20,973 bases of DNA. Origin: an uncultured Candidatus Saccharibacteria bacterium (GTDB lineage Bacteria; Patescibacteriota; Saccharimonadia; Saccharimonadales; Saccharimonadaceae). The DNA is taken from positions 1-20,973 of the forward strand of contig CALHVV010000024.1 of the NCBI GenBank assembly GCA_938036915.1, read 5' to 3'. Each line of letters opens with the position of its first letter. Positions within the stretch are counted from its first letter, which is position 1. A model generated the notes under the pieces. It was not told the DNA's origin and ran no database searches. It saw nothing but the letters and a program-made list of their open reading frames with translations. Of this stretch, positions 14,196 through 20,965 are shown one piece after another. A program made the translations under genes and the position numbers.

Positions 14196-15167
14196 CTACC
14201 GATACTTCGGCATCTCTACCGTCACTACTTCGCCTTTGCTGAGGTCGCGGCATTTGTCGCCTTCGTAGATTTGCCGCAGGTCGACTTTCTTAGCATTGCG
14301 GAGTTGAGCCTTATAGACATCACAGGAGAGCATATCGTTTTGGCGAATCTGGAAGAATACCCAGCGGCCATCGCTCGACTGGTAAAACAGCGCTGTCCCT
14401 TGCGAATTAAAGAGGTGCGACTCGGGTTGTACACCACCCAGTGGTATCTCTGCCAAGCGATAGCCTGCAAGCTTGCTCTCGCGCACTGTCATAGTGCCGA
14501 CAATGCCAACATTATAGCTTGAGCTTGCGGCAGGCGAGTAGGCATTGTAGAGAGGAGCTTGCTGCTTGGCGAGGTCTTTGTAATCGGCAGCATCGAGGCA
14601 TTTGAACTCAACGAAGCGGGTTTCTTTGTTTTTCGGGTCATTTGGGTCAAGTGGGGTATTGCTAATCTGGCAGGTTACGTCGCCATTGCTCCGTGTAAAG
14701 TCTGCAAGGTATGGGCCGTCTTTATCGCCATCTTGCACGACATAGCGCGTGAATTGATCATAGTCGAGCATGTGCTCCAGGGCGGTAACGTTGCGCTTAG
14801 CCTCAGCCTTGGGTAGGGTAGCGGCAGCACTCTTGGTTTTGCTTGGGTCGGTAGCGATAGAATAAAAGCGAAAGCCCTCTGCCTTGACCGGTGTTGATAG
14901 TGATGACTTAACAGCTTCTGTCCCTTTGAAGTATTTCTTAGCACGCTCCAGTGTCTTGGTGGCGGTGAGTTGCTCCCGTGGGCCAGTTTTTGTCTCGGTG
15001 TGCTGCTCGGTGTTTTCGGCTTTGTGCGGCCGAGTTGCGAGATAAATAACCCCTGCTGCAATGGCAATGACCGCTAGACCAGCTAGAGTAAAACGAATCG
15101 CTAGCCCGCGCGGTGTTAGGCGAGAGCGCCGGTACTGAGGTGAAGGGGATGATCCACGTGGTTGCAT
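14196..15167 (-). CDS. Single-pass membrane protein of unknown function, 323 aa
   Basis: The start is the ATG at 15165-15167 (minus), 6 nt after TATAAT; the in-frame ATG further upstream overlaps that promoter box and is rejected. A Pro/Ser/Arg-rich N-terminal tail (1-20) leads to one hydrophobic segment at 21-44 (GLAIRFTLAGLAVIAIAAGV). A polar linker rich in Lys, Glu and Thr follows, then an exposed domain of about 250 residues with CQIS, FKCLD, LSCDVY and DKCRDL: four cysteines that could form two disulfides. The family is not recognised. It resembles the 4785 gene only in layout. It is transcribed divergently from the pilin-like gene. Confidence 0.8.
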   Translation of the reverse strand: MQPRGSSPSPQYRRSRLTPRGLAIRFTLAGLAVIAIAAGVIYLATRPHKAENTEQHTETKTGPREQLTATKTLERAKKYFKGTEAVKSSLSTPVKAEGFRFYSIATDPSKTKSAAATLPKAEAKRNVTALEHMLDYDQFTRYVVQDGDKDGPYLADFTRSNGDVTCQISNTPLDPNDPKNKETRFVEFKCLDAADYKDLAKQQAPLYNAYSPAASSSYNVGIVGTMTVRESKLAGYRLAEIPLGGVQPESHLFNSQGTALFYQSSDGRWVFFQIRQNDMLSCDVYKAQLRNAKKVDLRQIYEGDKCRDLSKGEVVTVEMPKYR

Positions 15168-15173
15168 AGTGCC

Positions 15174-15203
15174 ATTATACACTGCCAGCTAGGTTGGCAG
15201 CAA
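15174..15203 (-). promoter_or_regulatory. Leaderless promoter for the 14196-15167 gene
   Basis: On the minus strand, TTGCTG (plus-strand 15198-15203), an 18-nt spacer and TATAAT (15174-15179) are followed after 6 nt by the ATG. There is no Shine-Dalgarno sequence. Confidence 0.65.
15182..15200. promoter_or_regulatory. Inverted repeat between divergent genes
   Basis: CTGCCA (15182-15187) and TGGCAG (15195-15200) form a perfect 6-bp dyad with 7-nt spacing. It lies within the minus-strand promoter spacer and just upstream of the plus-strand promoter. It could be an operator, but a dyad this short can arise by chance. Confidence 0.3.
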
Positions 15204-15209
15204 TGGCTC

Positions 15210-15238
15210 TTGCCTAAACGCACTGCACTTCGTATAAT
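15210..15238 (+). promoter_or_regulatory. Leaderless promoter for the pilin-like gene
   Basis: TTGCCT (15210-15215), 17-nt spacer, perfect TATAAT (15233-15238), then 7 nt to the ATG at 15246. No Shine-Dalgarno sequence. Confidence 0.72.
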
Positions 15239-15245
15239 GCAAAGC

Positions 15246-15770
15246 ATGAGCACTATGAATAATCCGTTGATGCAGAAAAAACAGGCTGGCTATACTGTGG
15301 TAGAGTTGCTGGTTGTGATTGTTATTATTGCCATCCTTGCTACATTGACACTCGTCTCGTACCAACGTATCCAAGCCGGTGCACAAGGGCGGACTCGCGT
15401 GGCCGACCTCACAGCAATGCGCCAAGCGCTTGATCGCTACTATACCAAAAATGGTGCATACCCGGTTGCTCAGACTGCTGGTAGTACTACCCCCACTTAC
15501 CAGCGCCGCGATAGTGCTACATTCTTGCGTCAATTGGTGCCAACCTACATTTCCACGCTTCCCAGCGTCACCCAGGGTAGTACCACTGATGCAACTAGCA
15601 ACACCTACCTATACGTCACCAATGCTCAGCAAACCGAATATAAGCTGCTCTATGTCAACACAAGCGGCTTACCACCAGGTGAGTACGATGCCGTGCCTCA
15701 AGCAATGCGCACCACCGCACCAGACCGCTATGGGGTGTGGTCAAAAAACGGCGAACGGCTCCCTGGCTAG
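15246..15770 (+). CDS. Type IV pilin-like protein with prepilin N-terminus, 174 aa
   Basis: The start at ATG 15246 is placed by the TATAAT box 7 nt upstream; longer in-frame starts run through the promoter. The class III signal is QAG|YTVVELLVVIVIIAIL: cleavage is expected after Gly15, giving mature Tyr1 and the conserved Glu5, followed by the hydrophobic pilin helix (about residues 16-40). The globular part has the pseudopilin/GspG-like stretch DLTAMRQALDRYYTKNGAYP, then a Thr/Ser-rich region ending KNGERLPG. Likely role: subunit of a type IV pilus or pseudopilus on the cell surface. No assembly genes (pilB, pilC, pilD) are in the window. The mature first residue is Tyr rather than the usual Phe. 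Confidence 0.9.
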   Translation: MSTMNNPLMQKKQAGYTVVELLVVIVIIAILATLTLVSYQRIQAGAQGRTRVADLTAMRQALDRYYTKNGAYPVAQTAGSTTPTYQRRDSATFLRQLVPTYISTLPSVTQGSTTDATSNTYLYVTNAQQTEYKLLYVNTSGLPPGEYDAVPQAMRTTAPDRYGVWSKNGERLPG

Positions 15771-15827
15771 CAGGAGCGGGTGGATTCATCAGGGGTGATA
15801 ATTACTCTACCACCCACATTCAATCCA

Positions 15828-15836
15828 TGCTATAAT
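15828..15836 (+). promoter_or_regulatory. fusA promoter (extended -10)
   Basis: TGcTATAAT is a perfect extended -10 element; no clear -35 box is visible. Predicted transcription start is near 15843, giving a leader of about 54 nt that holds two Shine-Dalgarno-like runs (TAAGGAG and AAGGAG). Confidence 0.65.
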
Positions 15837-15896
15837 CAATCGTTGAGAGTTGTATTACTCATGCTAAAAAACACGTAAGGAGAGAAGGAGCCCCCT

Positions 15897-17990
15897 ATGG
15901 CAACCCCCAAGGATGTCCCTCTGCAGGACTTTCGCAACATTGGTATTATTGCCCATATCGACGCCGGCAAGACGACGACGACAGAAGGTATTTTGTACCG
16001 CACCGGTATTAACCACAAGATTGGTACCGTGCGCGGTGATGATGGTGGTGCCACCACCGACTGGATGAGCCAAGAAAAAGAGCGTGGTATTACCATTACC
16101 TCTGCGGCAGTGACCTGCTTTTGGAAGGGCCACAAGATTAACATCATTGATACCCCTGGGCACATCGACTTTACCGCCGAGGTGGAGCGTAGCCTGCGTG
16201 TACTCGACGGCGCAGTGACAGTCTTTGATGGCAAGATGGGGGTAGAAGCCCAGAGTGAGACCGTGTGGCGCCAGGCCAACAAATACGGTGTGCCACGCAT
16301 CTGTTTTATCAACAAGATCAATCAGACTGGTGGCGACTTCTACAAGTCGATTGAGTCGATCCATAGCCGCCTGAGCAAACAAGCCTTCCCAATCCACCTG
16401 CCAATTGGCTTTGAGAAGGATGTCTGTGGTGTGGTAGACCTCATCGACATGAAGGCCTACACCTACGACGACTACACCGACCACGAGCTTAAGGTAGGCG
16501 AGATCCCAGCTGATATGCTCGACAAGGCAAAGCGAGCTCGCAGCCTGCTCGTCGAGAACGCCGTTGAAGCAGACGACGACCTGATGATGAAGTTCCTCGA
16601 CGAAGGTGAGGACGCCATTACTATCGACGAGCTCAAGGCAGCGCTGCGCCAACGCGTCTTGGCTGGTGACTTCTTCTTGGTGACGGGTGGCGATGGCCGC
16701 GGTGTGATCGTCGAGAAGGTACTCGACCTGATGGTAGACTACCTGCCAAGTCCGCTCGATGTTGGTGAAATCTGGGGCAAGAACCCCAAGACTGGCGACG
16801 AGGTAAGCCGCACACCTGACGATAAGCAGCCAATGACCGCACTAGCCTTCAAGCTGGCTGCCGACCCATTTGTTGGTAAGCTGATCTTCATCCGTGTCTA
16901 CAGTGGTCGCTTGACTGCCGGTAGCTACGTCCTCAACACAACGACAGGTGAGAAGGAGCGTGTGGGGCGCATCGTCCGGATGCATGCCGATAAGCGCGAA
17001 GAGATCGACAGTGTGGGCGCTGGTGACATTGCTGCTGTGGTGGGCCTGAAGGGCACCTTTACGGGGCATACCTTGTGCGATCAAGCGCATCCAATTGCTC
17101 TTGAGGCAATTAGCTTCCCTGAGCCACCGGTATCGATCGCGGTGGAGCCCAAGACTAAGGCCGACCAAGAAAAGATGGGTATTGCTCTGCAACGCCTGGC
17201 TGAAGAAGACCCAACCTTCCGCGTCTACACTGACGAAGAGACAGGCCAGACTATCATGAGCGGTATGGGTGAGCTTCACCTAGAGATTTTGATCGACCGC
17301 ATGAAGCGCGAGTTTAACGTTGAGGCCAATGTTGGTGAGCCGCAAGTCGCCTACCGCGAGACTATCAAGGGCACGGCTGAGGCGCAGGGTAAGCATGCCA
17401 AGCAGTCTGGTGGTCGTGGCCAATACGGTGATGTCTGGGTGCGCTTTGAGCCGAACGAGCCAGGCAAGGGCTACGAATTCTTCGATGAAATCAAGGGTGG
17501 TGTGGTGCCACAAGAGTACCGCCCAGCTGTGCAAAAAGGTATTAAGGAGACTCTCGATGGTGGTGTGATTGCTGGCTATCCAGTCGTTGACGTCAAGGCA
17601 ACCTTGTACGACGGAAGTTACCACGATGTCGACTCAAGCGAGCTCGCCTTTAACCTGGCTGCTCACCTGGCTGCCCGCGAGGGTATCAAGAAGGCCAACC
17701 CAGTCTTGCTCGAGCCAGTAATGAAGGTTGAGGTGACAACGCCTGAGGAATTCATGGGTGATATCATTGGCGACCTCAATAGCCGCCGTGGCCGCATTGA
17801 GGCGATGGAAGACTTGATGGGCGGCGCGAAGCTCGTGAAGGCTATCGTGCCACTGGCAAACATGTTTGGCTACACCAGCGACATCCGCTCGATGTCGCAG
17901 GGCCGAGCTGCTAGCACGATGGAGCTTGCCCACTATGAGGAAGTTCCACCAAACGTCGCGCAGGAGATTATCGAGAAGCGCAGTAAGTAA
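15897..17990 (+). CDS. fusA: Translation elongation factor G, 697 aa
   Basis: EF-G moves tRNAs and mRNA through the ribosome using GTP hydrolysis. ATG 15897 lies 6 nt after AAGGAG (15885-15890). G1 (AHIDAGKTTTTE, 19-30), switch I/G2 (RGITITSA) and G3 (DTPGHIDFT) are canonical. Domains II-V are complete, including SGGRGQYGDVWV, the domain IV tip YDGSYHDVDSSELAF, and the C-terminal MSQGRAASTMELAHYEEVP. The guanine-recognition motifs are not canonical: G4 is N139-K-I-N142 instead of NKxD, and G5 reads LVTGGDGRGV (261-270) where SA(F/K)xNxG is expected. It stands alone, not in an rpsL-rpsG-fusA-tuf operon. Confidence 0.97.
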   Translation: MATPKDVPLQDFRNIGIIAHIDAGKTTTTEGILYRTGINHKIGTVRGDDGGATTDWMSQEKERGITITSAAVTCFWKGHKINIIDTPGHIDFTAEVERSLRVLDGAVTVFDGKMGVEAQSETVWRQANKYGVPRICFINKINQTGGDFYKSIESIHSRLSKQAFPIHLPIGFEKDVCGVVDLIDMKAYTYDDYTDHELKVGEIPADMLDKAKRARSLLVENAVEADDDLMMKFLDEGEDAITIDELKAALRQRVLAGDFFLVTGGDGRGVIVEKVLDLMVDYLPSPLDVGEIWGKNPKTGDEVSRTPDDKQPMTALAFKLAADPFVGKLIFIRVYSGRLTAGSYVLNTTTGEKERVGRIVRMHADKREEIDSVGAGDIAAVVGLKGTFTGHTLCDQAHPIALEAISFPEPPVSIAVEPKTKADQEKMGIALQRLAEEDPTFRVYTDEETGQTIMSGMGELHLEILIDRMKREFNVEANVGEPQVAYRETIKGTAEAQGKHAKQSGGRGQYGDVWVRFEPNEPGKGYEFFDEIKGGVVPQEYRPAVQKGIKETLDGGVIAGYPVVDVKATLYDGSYHDVDSSELAFNLAAHLAAREGIKKANPVLLEPVMKVEVTTPEEFMGDIIGDLNSRRGRIEAMEDLMGGAKLVKAIVPLANMFGYTSDIRSMSQGRAASTMELAHYEEVPPNVAQEIIEKRSK

Positions 17991-18011
17991 GCCTTCTTGT
18001 ATTATCTCTAT

Positions 18012-18045
18012 AAAACACCTCTATTACAGGGGTGTTTTATTATCT
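18012..18045 (+). terminator. Intrinsic terminator of fusA
   Basis: AAAACACCTCT (18012-18022) pairs with AGGGGTGTTTT (18028-18038), one G-U pair, around a 5-nt loop, followed by ATTATCTT. It lies 21 nt after the fusA stop codon. Confidence 0.88.
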
Positions 18046-18076
18046 TGTCTCAGCGCAAGGAATGGTGAATAGTACG

Positions 18077-18104
18077 CAAAAGCTGGCATATATGCCAGCT
18101 TTTG
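18077..18104. terminator. Terminator downstream of the Hsp20 gene, probably bidirectional
   Basis: This is a perfect 28-nt palindrome: CAAAAGCTGGCATA (18077-18090) and its complement (18091-18104), a 12-bp stem with a TATA loop. The arms end in TTTTG on both strands. It lies 23 nt beyond the minus-strand Hsp20 stop and after the fusA terminator. The T-tract is short, so efficiency is uncertain. Confidence 0.7.
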
Positions 18105-18127
18105 TTGATGCAAGTCTATGGCTCGTA

Positions 18128-18568
18128 CTACTTTTTCGTTTTCTTGTCGTGCTTGGTTATTTTCTTGACGGCAATTTTTTGCGGCGCAGGTAGTGGCTTG
18201 AGTGGTATCGTCACCCTCAAGATGCCGTCCTCCAGATGGGCCTTAATCTGCTCAACATCGCTACCATCTGGCACTTGTACACGACGGCAGAAGCTTGTGC
18301 TACTCTCACGAACGACGTAGTTGCGCTGTTTGTCCTCGGTTTTTTCGTGCCGTTCGCCGCGGATGACGAGCGCACCATTGTCAAGGCTCACATCGAGGTC
18401 TTCCTCGGCAAAGTTTGGCACGTGCGCTTCAACAACCAGTGTATTATCTACAGTGTAGACATCAGTTGCGACAGCTTGGCTGAGTGTCGTGGTAAAGGGA
18501 TTGTCAAACAGCTGCCGCTGCAATGCGCGCAATTCCTCAAATGGATTGTATTTTGTAAGACTACTCAT
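18128..18568 (-). CDS. Small heat-shock protein (Hsp20/alpha-crystallin family), 146 aa
   Basis: It is an ATP-independent holdase that binds unfolding proteins. The start ATG (minus, 18566-18568) follows AAGGAGG (18575-18581) by 6 nt, which rules out longer upstream starts. The N-terminal arm begins SLTKYNPFEELRALQRQLFD. The alpha-crystallin domain spans about 33-125, with VEAHVPNFAEEDLDVSLDNG, LVIRGER, and the signature DGILRVTIPL. The C-terminal tail carries an I-x-V type motif (KIAVKK) and ends in a Lys-rich stretch, as in the family. No CIRCE element is seen upstream, unlike clpP, so its stress control, if any, is different. Confidence 0.94.
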   Translation of the reverse strand: MSSLTKYNPFEELRALQRQLFDNPFTTTLSQAVATDVYTVDNTLVVEAHVPNFAEEDLDVSLDNGALVIRGERHEKTEDKQRNYVVRESSTSFCRRVQVPDGSDVEQIKAHLEDGILRVTIPLKPLPAPQKIAVKKITKHDKKTKK

Positions 18569-18602
18569 AGGGTGCCTCCTTGTGTGTTGCTTTTGTATTC
18601 TT

Positions 18603-18631
18603 ATCATAGCGCGGTAAATAGAACAATACAA
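18603..18631 (-). promoter_or_regulatory. Hsp20 promoter
   Basis: On the minus strand, TTGTAT (plus-strand 18626-18631), a 17-nt spacer and TATGAT (18603-18608). Predicted leader about 28 nt including AAGGAGG. Its -35 hexamer lies only 4 bp from the -35 hexamer of the divergent importer promoter. Confidence 0.68.
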
Positions 18632-18635
18632 GTAC

Positions 18636-18664
18636 TTGCATCCGTCTAGCAAAGCGCTTATACT
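18636..18664 (+). promoter_or_regulatory. Leaderless promoter of the amino-acid importer operon
   Basis: TTGCAT (18636-18641), 17-nt spacer, TATACT (18659-18664), then 7 nt to the ATG at 18672. The in-frame TTG at 18636 is the -35 box, not a start codon. No Shine-Dalgarno sequence precedes the ATG. Confidence 0.75.
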
Positions 18665-18671
18665 TATATGC

Positions 18672-19490
18672 ATGGCACAACCTACTCGTCAGCGACGCAG
18701 ACTGACACAGCTCAAATGGCTGAGTTTCGCTGCTGTGGCAGTAGCTTTGCTGGGCTATATGTATTGGGATGTCGAGCTGAGCCCAGCAGCCTCTACCACC
18801 AAGACTGCTGGCAGTGGTCTGGAAAAAACACTCGTGCTGGGCACCGATCCTGGTTTTAAGCCGTTTGAATATAAGCAGGGGCAAGAGATCGTTGGCTTTG
18901 ATATTGACCTTGTGCGGGAGATTGCTAAGGACACAAACCGTTCGTTACAAATTGAGGAGATTGCTTTTGATGGCCTCTTGCCAGCACTGCAGGCTGGGCG
19001 AATCGACCTCATTGCAGCTGGTATGACTGTCACGCCAGACCGGCGCAAGAATGCTGAGTTTTCGCACACGTACTATACTGCAGCGCAAAAGATAATTGTG
19101 CCAAAGACTGGCTCAACAATTGCCACCAGTGATGACCTCATTGGCAGGAGAATTGGCGTACAGCTTGGCACTACAGCCGATACACTGGCACACAAGATTC
19201 GTGGGGCGCACGTGGTACAACTCCAATCGACAGCTAGTGTGGTGCAAGAGCTCAGCAGTCGGCGGATCGACGCTGCCATTATGGATGATGGGCCAGCTCA
19301 GCAATACCTCGCCACAAACCCGCAGCTCGTTGCCTTACCACGCAACCTCTCACGCGAAGACTACGCCATTGCTATCAAAAAGGGCAATAGCAAACTACTC
19401 GCTGAGGTAAACGCTAGCATTGCCGCAATGAAGCGTGATGGCCGCTATGAGAAACTTATCAAGAAACACTTTGGAGTAGCCCAGCCATGA
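18672..19490 (+). CDS. Polar amino-acid ABC transporter substrate-binding protein, 272 aa
   Basis: This is a family 3 periplasmic-binding-type protein that captures an amino acid outside the membrane. An Arg-rich N-terminus (QPTRQRRRLTQLK) precedes a hydrophobic segment at about 15-31. No lipobox cysteine is present, so it is likely held by this uncleaved segment or released after signal cleavage. The binding domain has LVLGTDPGFKPFEYK, EIVGFDIDLVREIAK, FDGLLPALQAGRIDLIAAGMTVTPDR, and the hinge-side IGVQLGTTAD, then IDAAIMDDGPAQ. Asp/Arg positions fit a polar amino-acid ligand (Gln, Glu, Arg or Cys), which cannot be narrowed further. The TGA stop overlaps the permease ATG by 4 nt (ATGA). Confidence 0.92.
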   Translation: MAQPTRQRRRLTQLKWLSFAAVAVALLGYMYWDVELSPAASTTKTAGSGLEKTLVLGTDPGFKPFEYKQGQEIVGFDIDLVREIAKDTNRSLQIEEIAFDGLLPALQAGRIDLIAAGMTVTPDRRKNAEFSHTYYTAAQKIIVPKTGSTIATSDDLIGRRIGVQLGTTADTLAHKIRGAHVVQLQSTASVVQELSSRRIDAAIMDDGPAQQYLATNPQLVALPRNLSREDYAIAIKKGNSKLLAEVNASIAAMKRDGRYEKLIKKHFGVAQP

Positions 19491-20188
19491 ATGTATGGGA
19501 TATCCTCTTTGGCGATGAGCGCTATCTCTTCTTGTGGCGCGGCCTAGAAGTGACCATCCTCCTGACCGTCTTTTCGACAATCATTGGGCTTGTGATTGGC
19601 CTGGTTGTCGCTCTTATGCAGCAGTCTGCCTGGCAGCCATTTCGCCGATGCAAGCTGCATCGTCTCCAGCACTGGCGGCCATGGGCGAGCCTAGCCAATG
19701 CCTATACTACGATCATTCGTGGCACGCCCGCTTTGGTGCAGCTACTCATTATGTATTACGTGGTATTTGGCTCGTACCGTGGGGTGCCAAAACTGTGGAT
19801 TGCAAGTCTCGCCTTTGGTATCAACAGTGGTGCATACATTGCTGAGATTATTCGCGGTGGGATCGAAAGTATCAATAGCGGACAAGTCGAAGCGGCGCGC
19901 TCGCTTGGCTTGAGTCGCTGGCAAACCATGCGCTATATCATCCTCCCCCAAGCACTCAAGCAGTCATTGCCATCACTGATCAGCGAAGGGATTTCACTCC
20001 TCAAGGAGACGTCGGTCGTTGGCTGGATTGGTATGAACGATCTAATGCGCGGTGCTGATAATATCCGCTTCCAAACAGCCACCGCCTTTGAATCGCTCTT
20101 TGCCGCTGCAATGATTTACCTCGCTCTCACCACGTTATTTACGTGGGTGATGAATCGAGTAGAGAGGAGGCTCAAGGCGCATGATTAA
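19487..20188 (+). CDS. Polar amino-acid ABC transporter permease (HisM/GlnP family), 233 aa
   Basis: The membrane channel of the importer. It starts in the ATGA overlap with the binding-protein gene, so translation is coupled. Hydrophobic segments are visible at about 20-44, 75-95, 103-124, 165-185 and 200-222. The IIRGTPALVQL motif (76-86) and the EAA loop EAARSLGLSRWQTMRYIILPQA (about 135-156), which docks on the ATPase, are typical of the family. Between the first two segments is a basic, Trp/His/Arg-rich loop (residues about 49-66, QPFRRCKLHRLQHWRPW) longer than usual. It overlaps the ATPase gene by 8 nt. Confidence 0.93.
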   Translation: MNVWDILFGDERYLFLWRGLEVTILLTVFSTIIGLVIGLVVALMQQSAWQPFRRCKLHRLQHWRPWASLANAYTTIIRGTPALVQLLIMYYVVFGSYRGVPKLWIASLAFGINSGAYIAEIIRGGIESINSGQVEAARSLGLSRWQTMRYIILPQALKQSLPSLISEGISLLKETSVVGWIGMNDLMRGADNIRFQTATAFESLFAAAMIYLALTTLFTWVMNRVERRLKAHD

Positions 20189-20906
20189 TATCAAGCAGCT
20201 CCGCAAGCACTATGGCAATAATTATGTCTTGCGCGGCATTGACCTGACAATCAAGCGGGGAGAGGTTGTGGTCCTCTTGGGCTCGAGTGGTGGTGGCAAA
20301 AGCACGCTGCTTCGCTGTATTAATATGATTGAGACGCCGACAAGCGGGGAAGTATGGGTCGATGGTATTGATATGACCAATCCAGCGACCGACCTCAACA
20401 AAGCCCGAACTGAGCTTGGCATGGTCTTCCAGCAGTTTAACCTCTTTCCGCACATGACGGTCTTGGATAATATTCTTGCCGCGCCGGTCTATGTGAAAGG
20501 AATGAAGCGGGAGGATGTAATTCCTACTGCTGACGCTCTTCTTGACAAAGTCGGACTGTTAAATAAGAAAGACGTTTATCCGGGCAGTCTTTCCGGTGGG
20601 CAGAAACAGCGTGTAGCCATCGCCCGGGCGCTTGCCATGAATCCTGATATCATGCTCTTTGACGAACCCACTTCGGCGCTTGATCCTGAACTGACAGGAG
20701 AAGTTTTAAAAACCATCCAGCAGCTGGCTGATGAGAATATGACAATGGCAATCGTTACCCACGAAATGGCTTTCGCAAAATCTGTTTCGGATAAAGTCCT
20801 TTTTATGGTAGACGGAAAAGTGGAAGAGGAAGGAACAAGCACACAAATTTTTGAAAATCCTCAAAGCGAAAGGACGCGCTCGTTCCTTCAGTCCATTTTG
20901 AGATAA
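20181..20906 (+). CDS. Polar amino-acid ABC transporter ATPase (GlnQ/HisP family), 241 aa
   Basis: ATP hydrolysis by this subunit powers uptake. A run AGAGAGGAGG (20161-20170) provides the ribosome site within the permease end. Walker A is GSSGGGKST (34-42), the Q-loop FQQFNLFPHMT (83-93), signature LSGGQKQR (137-144), Walker B IMLFDE (157-162), D-loop SALDPE and switch His194 in VTHEMAFAK. Length is normal and all catalytic residues are present, so the product should work. The codon style changes abruptly at about residue 105 (near 20495). After this point Lys is AAA in 8 of 10 and Glu is GAA in 8 of 11 codons, unlike the upstream genes, which favour AAG and GAG. Confidence 0.93.
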   Translation: MINIKQLRKHYGNNYVLRGIDLTIKRGEVVVLLGSSGGGKSTLLRCINMIETPTSGEVWVDGIDMTNPATDLNKARTELGMVFQQFNLFPHMTVLDNILAAPVYVKGMKREDVIPTADALLDKVGLLNKKDVYPGSLSGGQKQRVAIARALAMNPDIMLFDEPTSALDPELTGEVLKTIQQLADENMTMAIVTHEMAFAKSVSDKVLFMVDGKVEEEGTSTQIFENPQSERTRSFLQSILR

Positions 20907-20930
20907 AATCCTTAAAAAATATTTCCGAAT

Positions 20931-20965
20931 GAAACATCTGCTTCGGCGGATGTTTTCTTTTTTGA
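20931..20965 (+). terminator. Intrinsic terminator after the ABC ATPase gene
   Basis: AAACATCTGC (20932-20941), tetraloop TTCG, GCGGATGTTT (20946-20955), then TCTTTTTTTGATT. It is a strong UUCG-capped terminator with a long T-tract. It lies in the compositionally different end segment and looks unlike the other terminators in the window, which have 5-8 nt loops or a TATA loop and shorter T-tracts. Confidence 0.9.

Noticed and set aside
15162..15245. 28-residue N-terminal extension of the pilin-like protein
   Set aside because: It would run through the -35 and perfect TATAAT boxes; the ATG at 15246 is correctly placed for a leaderless start and puts the prepilin signal near the N-terminus.
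18629..18638. Palindrome CAAGTACTTG between the Hsp20 and importer promoters as an operator
   Set aside because: Its outer CAA/TTG are just the two divergent -35 boxes; only GTAC is left, a palindrome too short to be meaningful.
18636..18671. TTG start at 18636 for the substrate-binding protein
   Set aside because: The TTG belongs to the -35 hexamer TTGCAT with 17-nt spacing to TATACT; ATG 18672 is the start.
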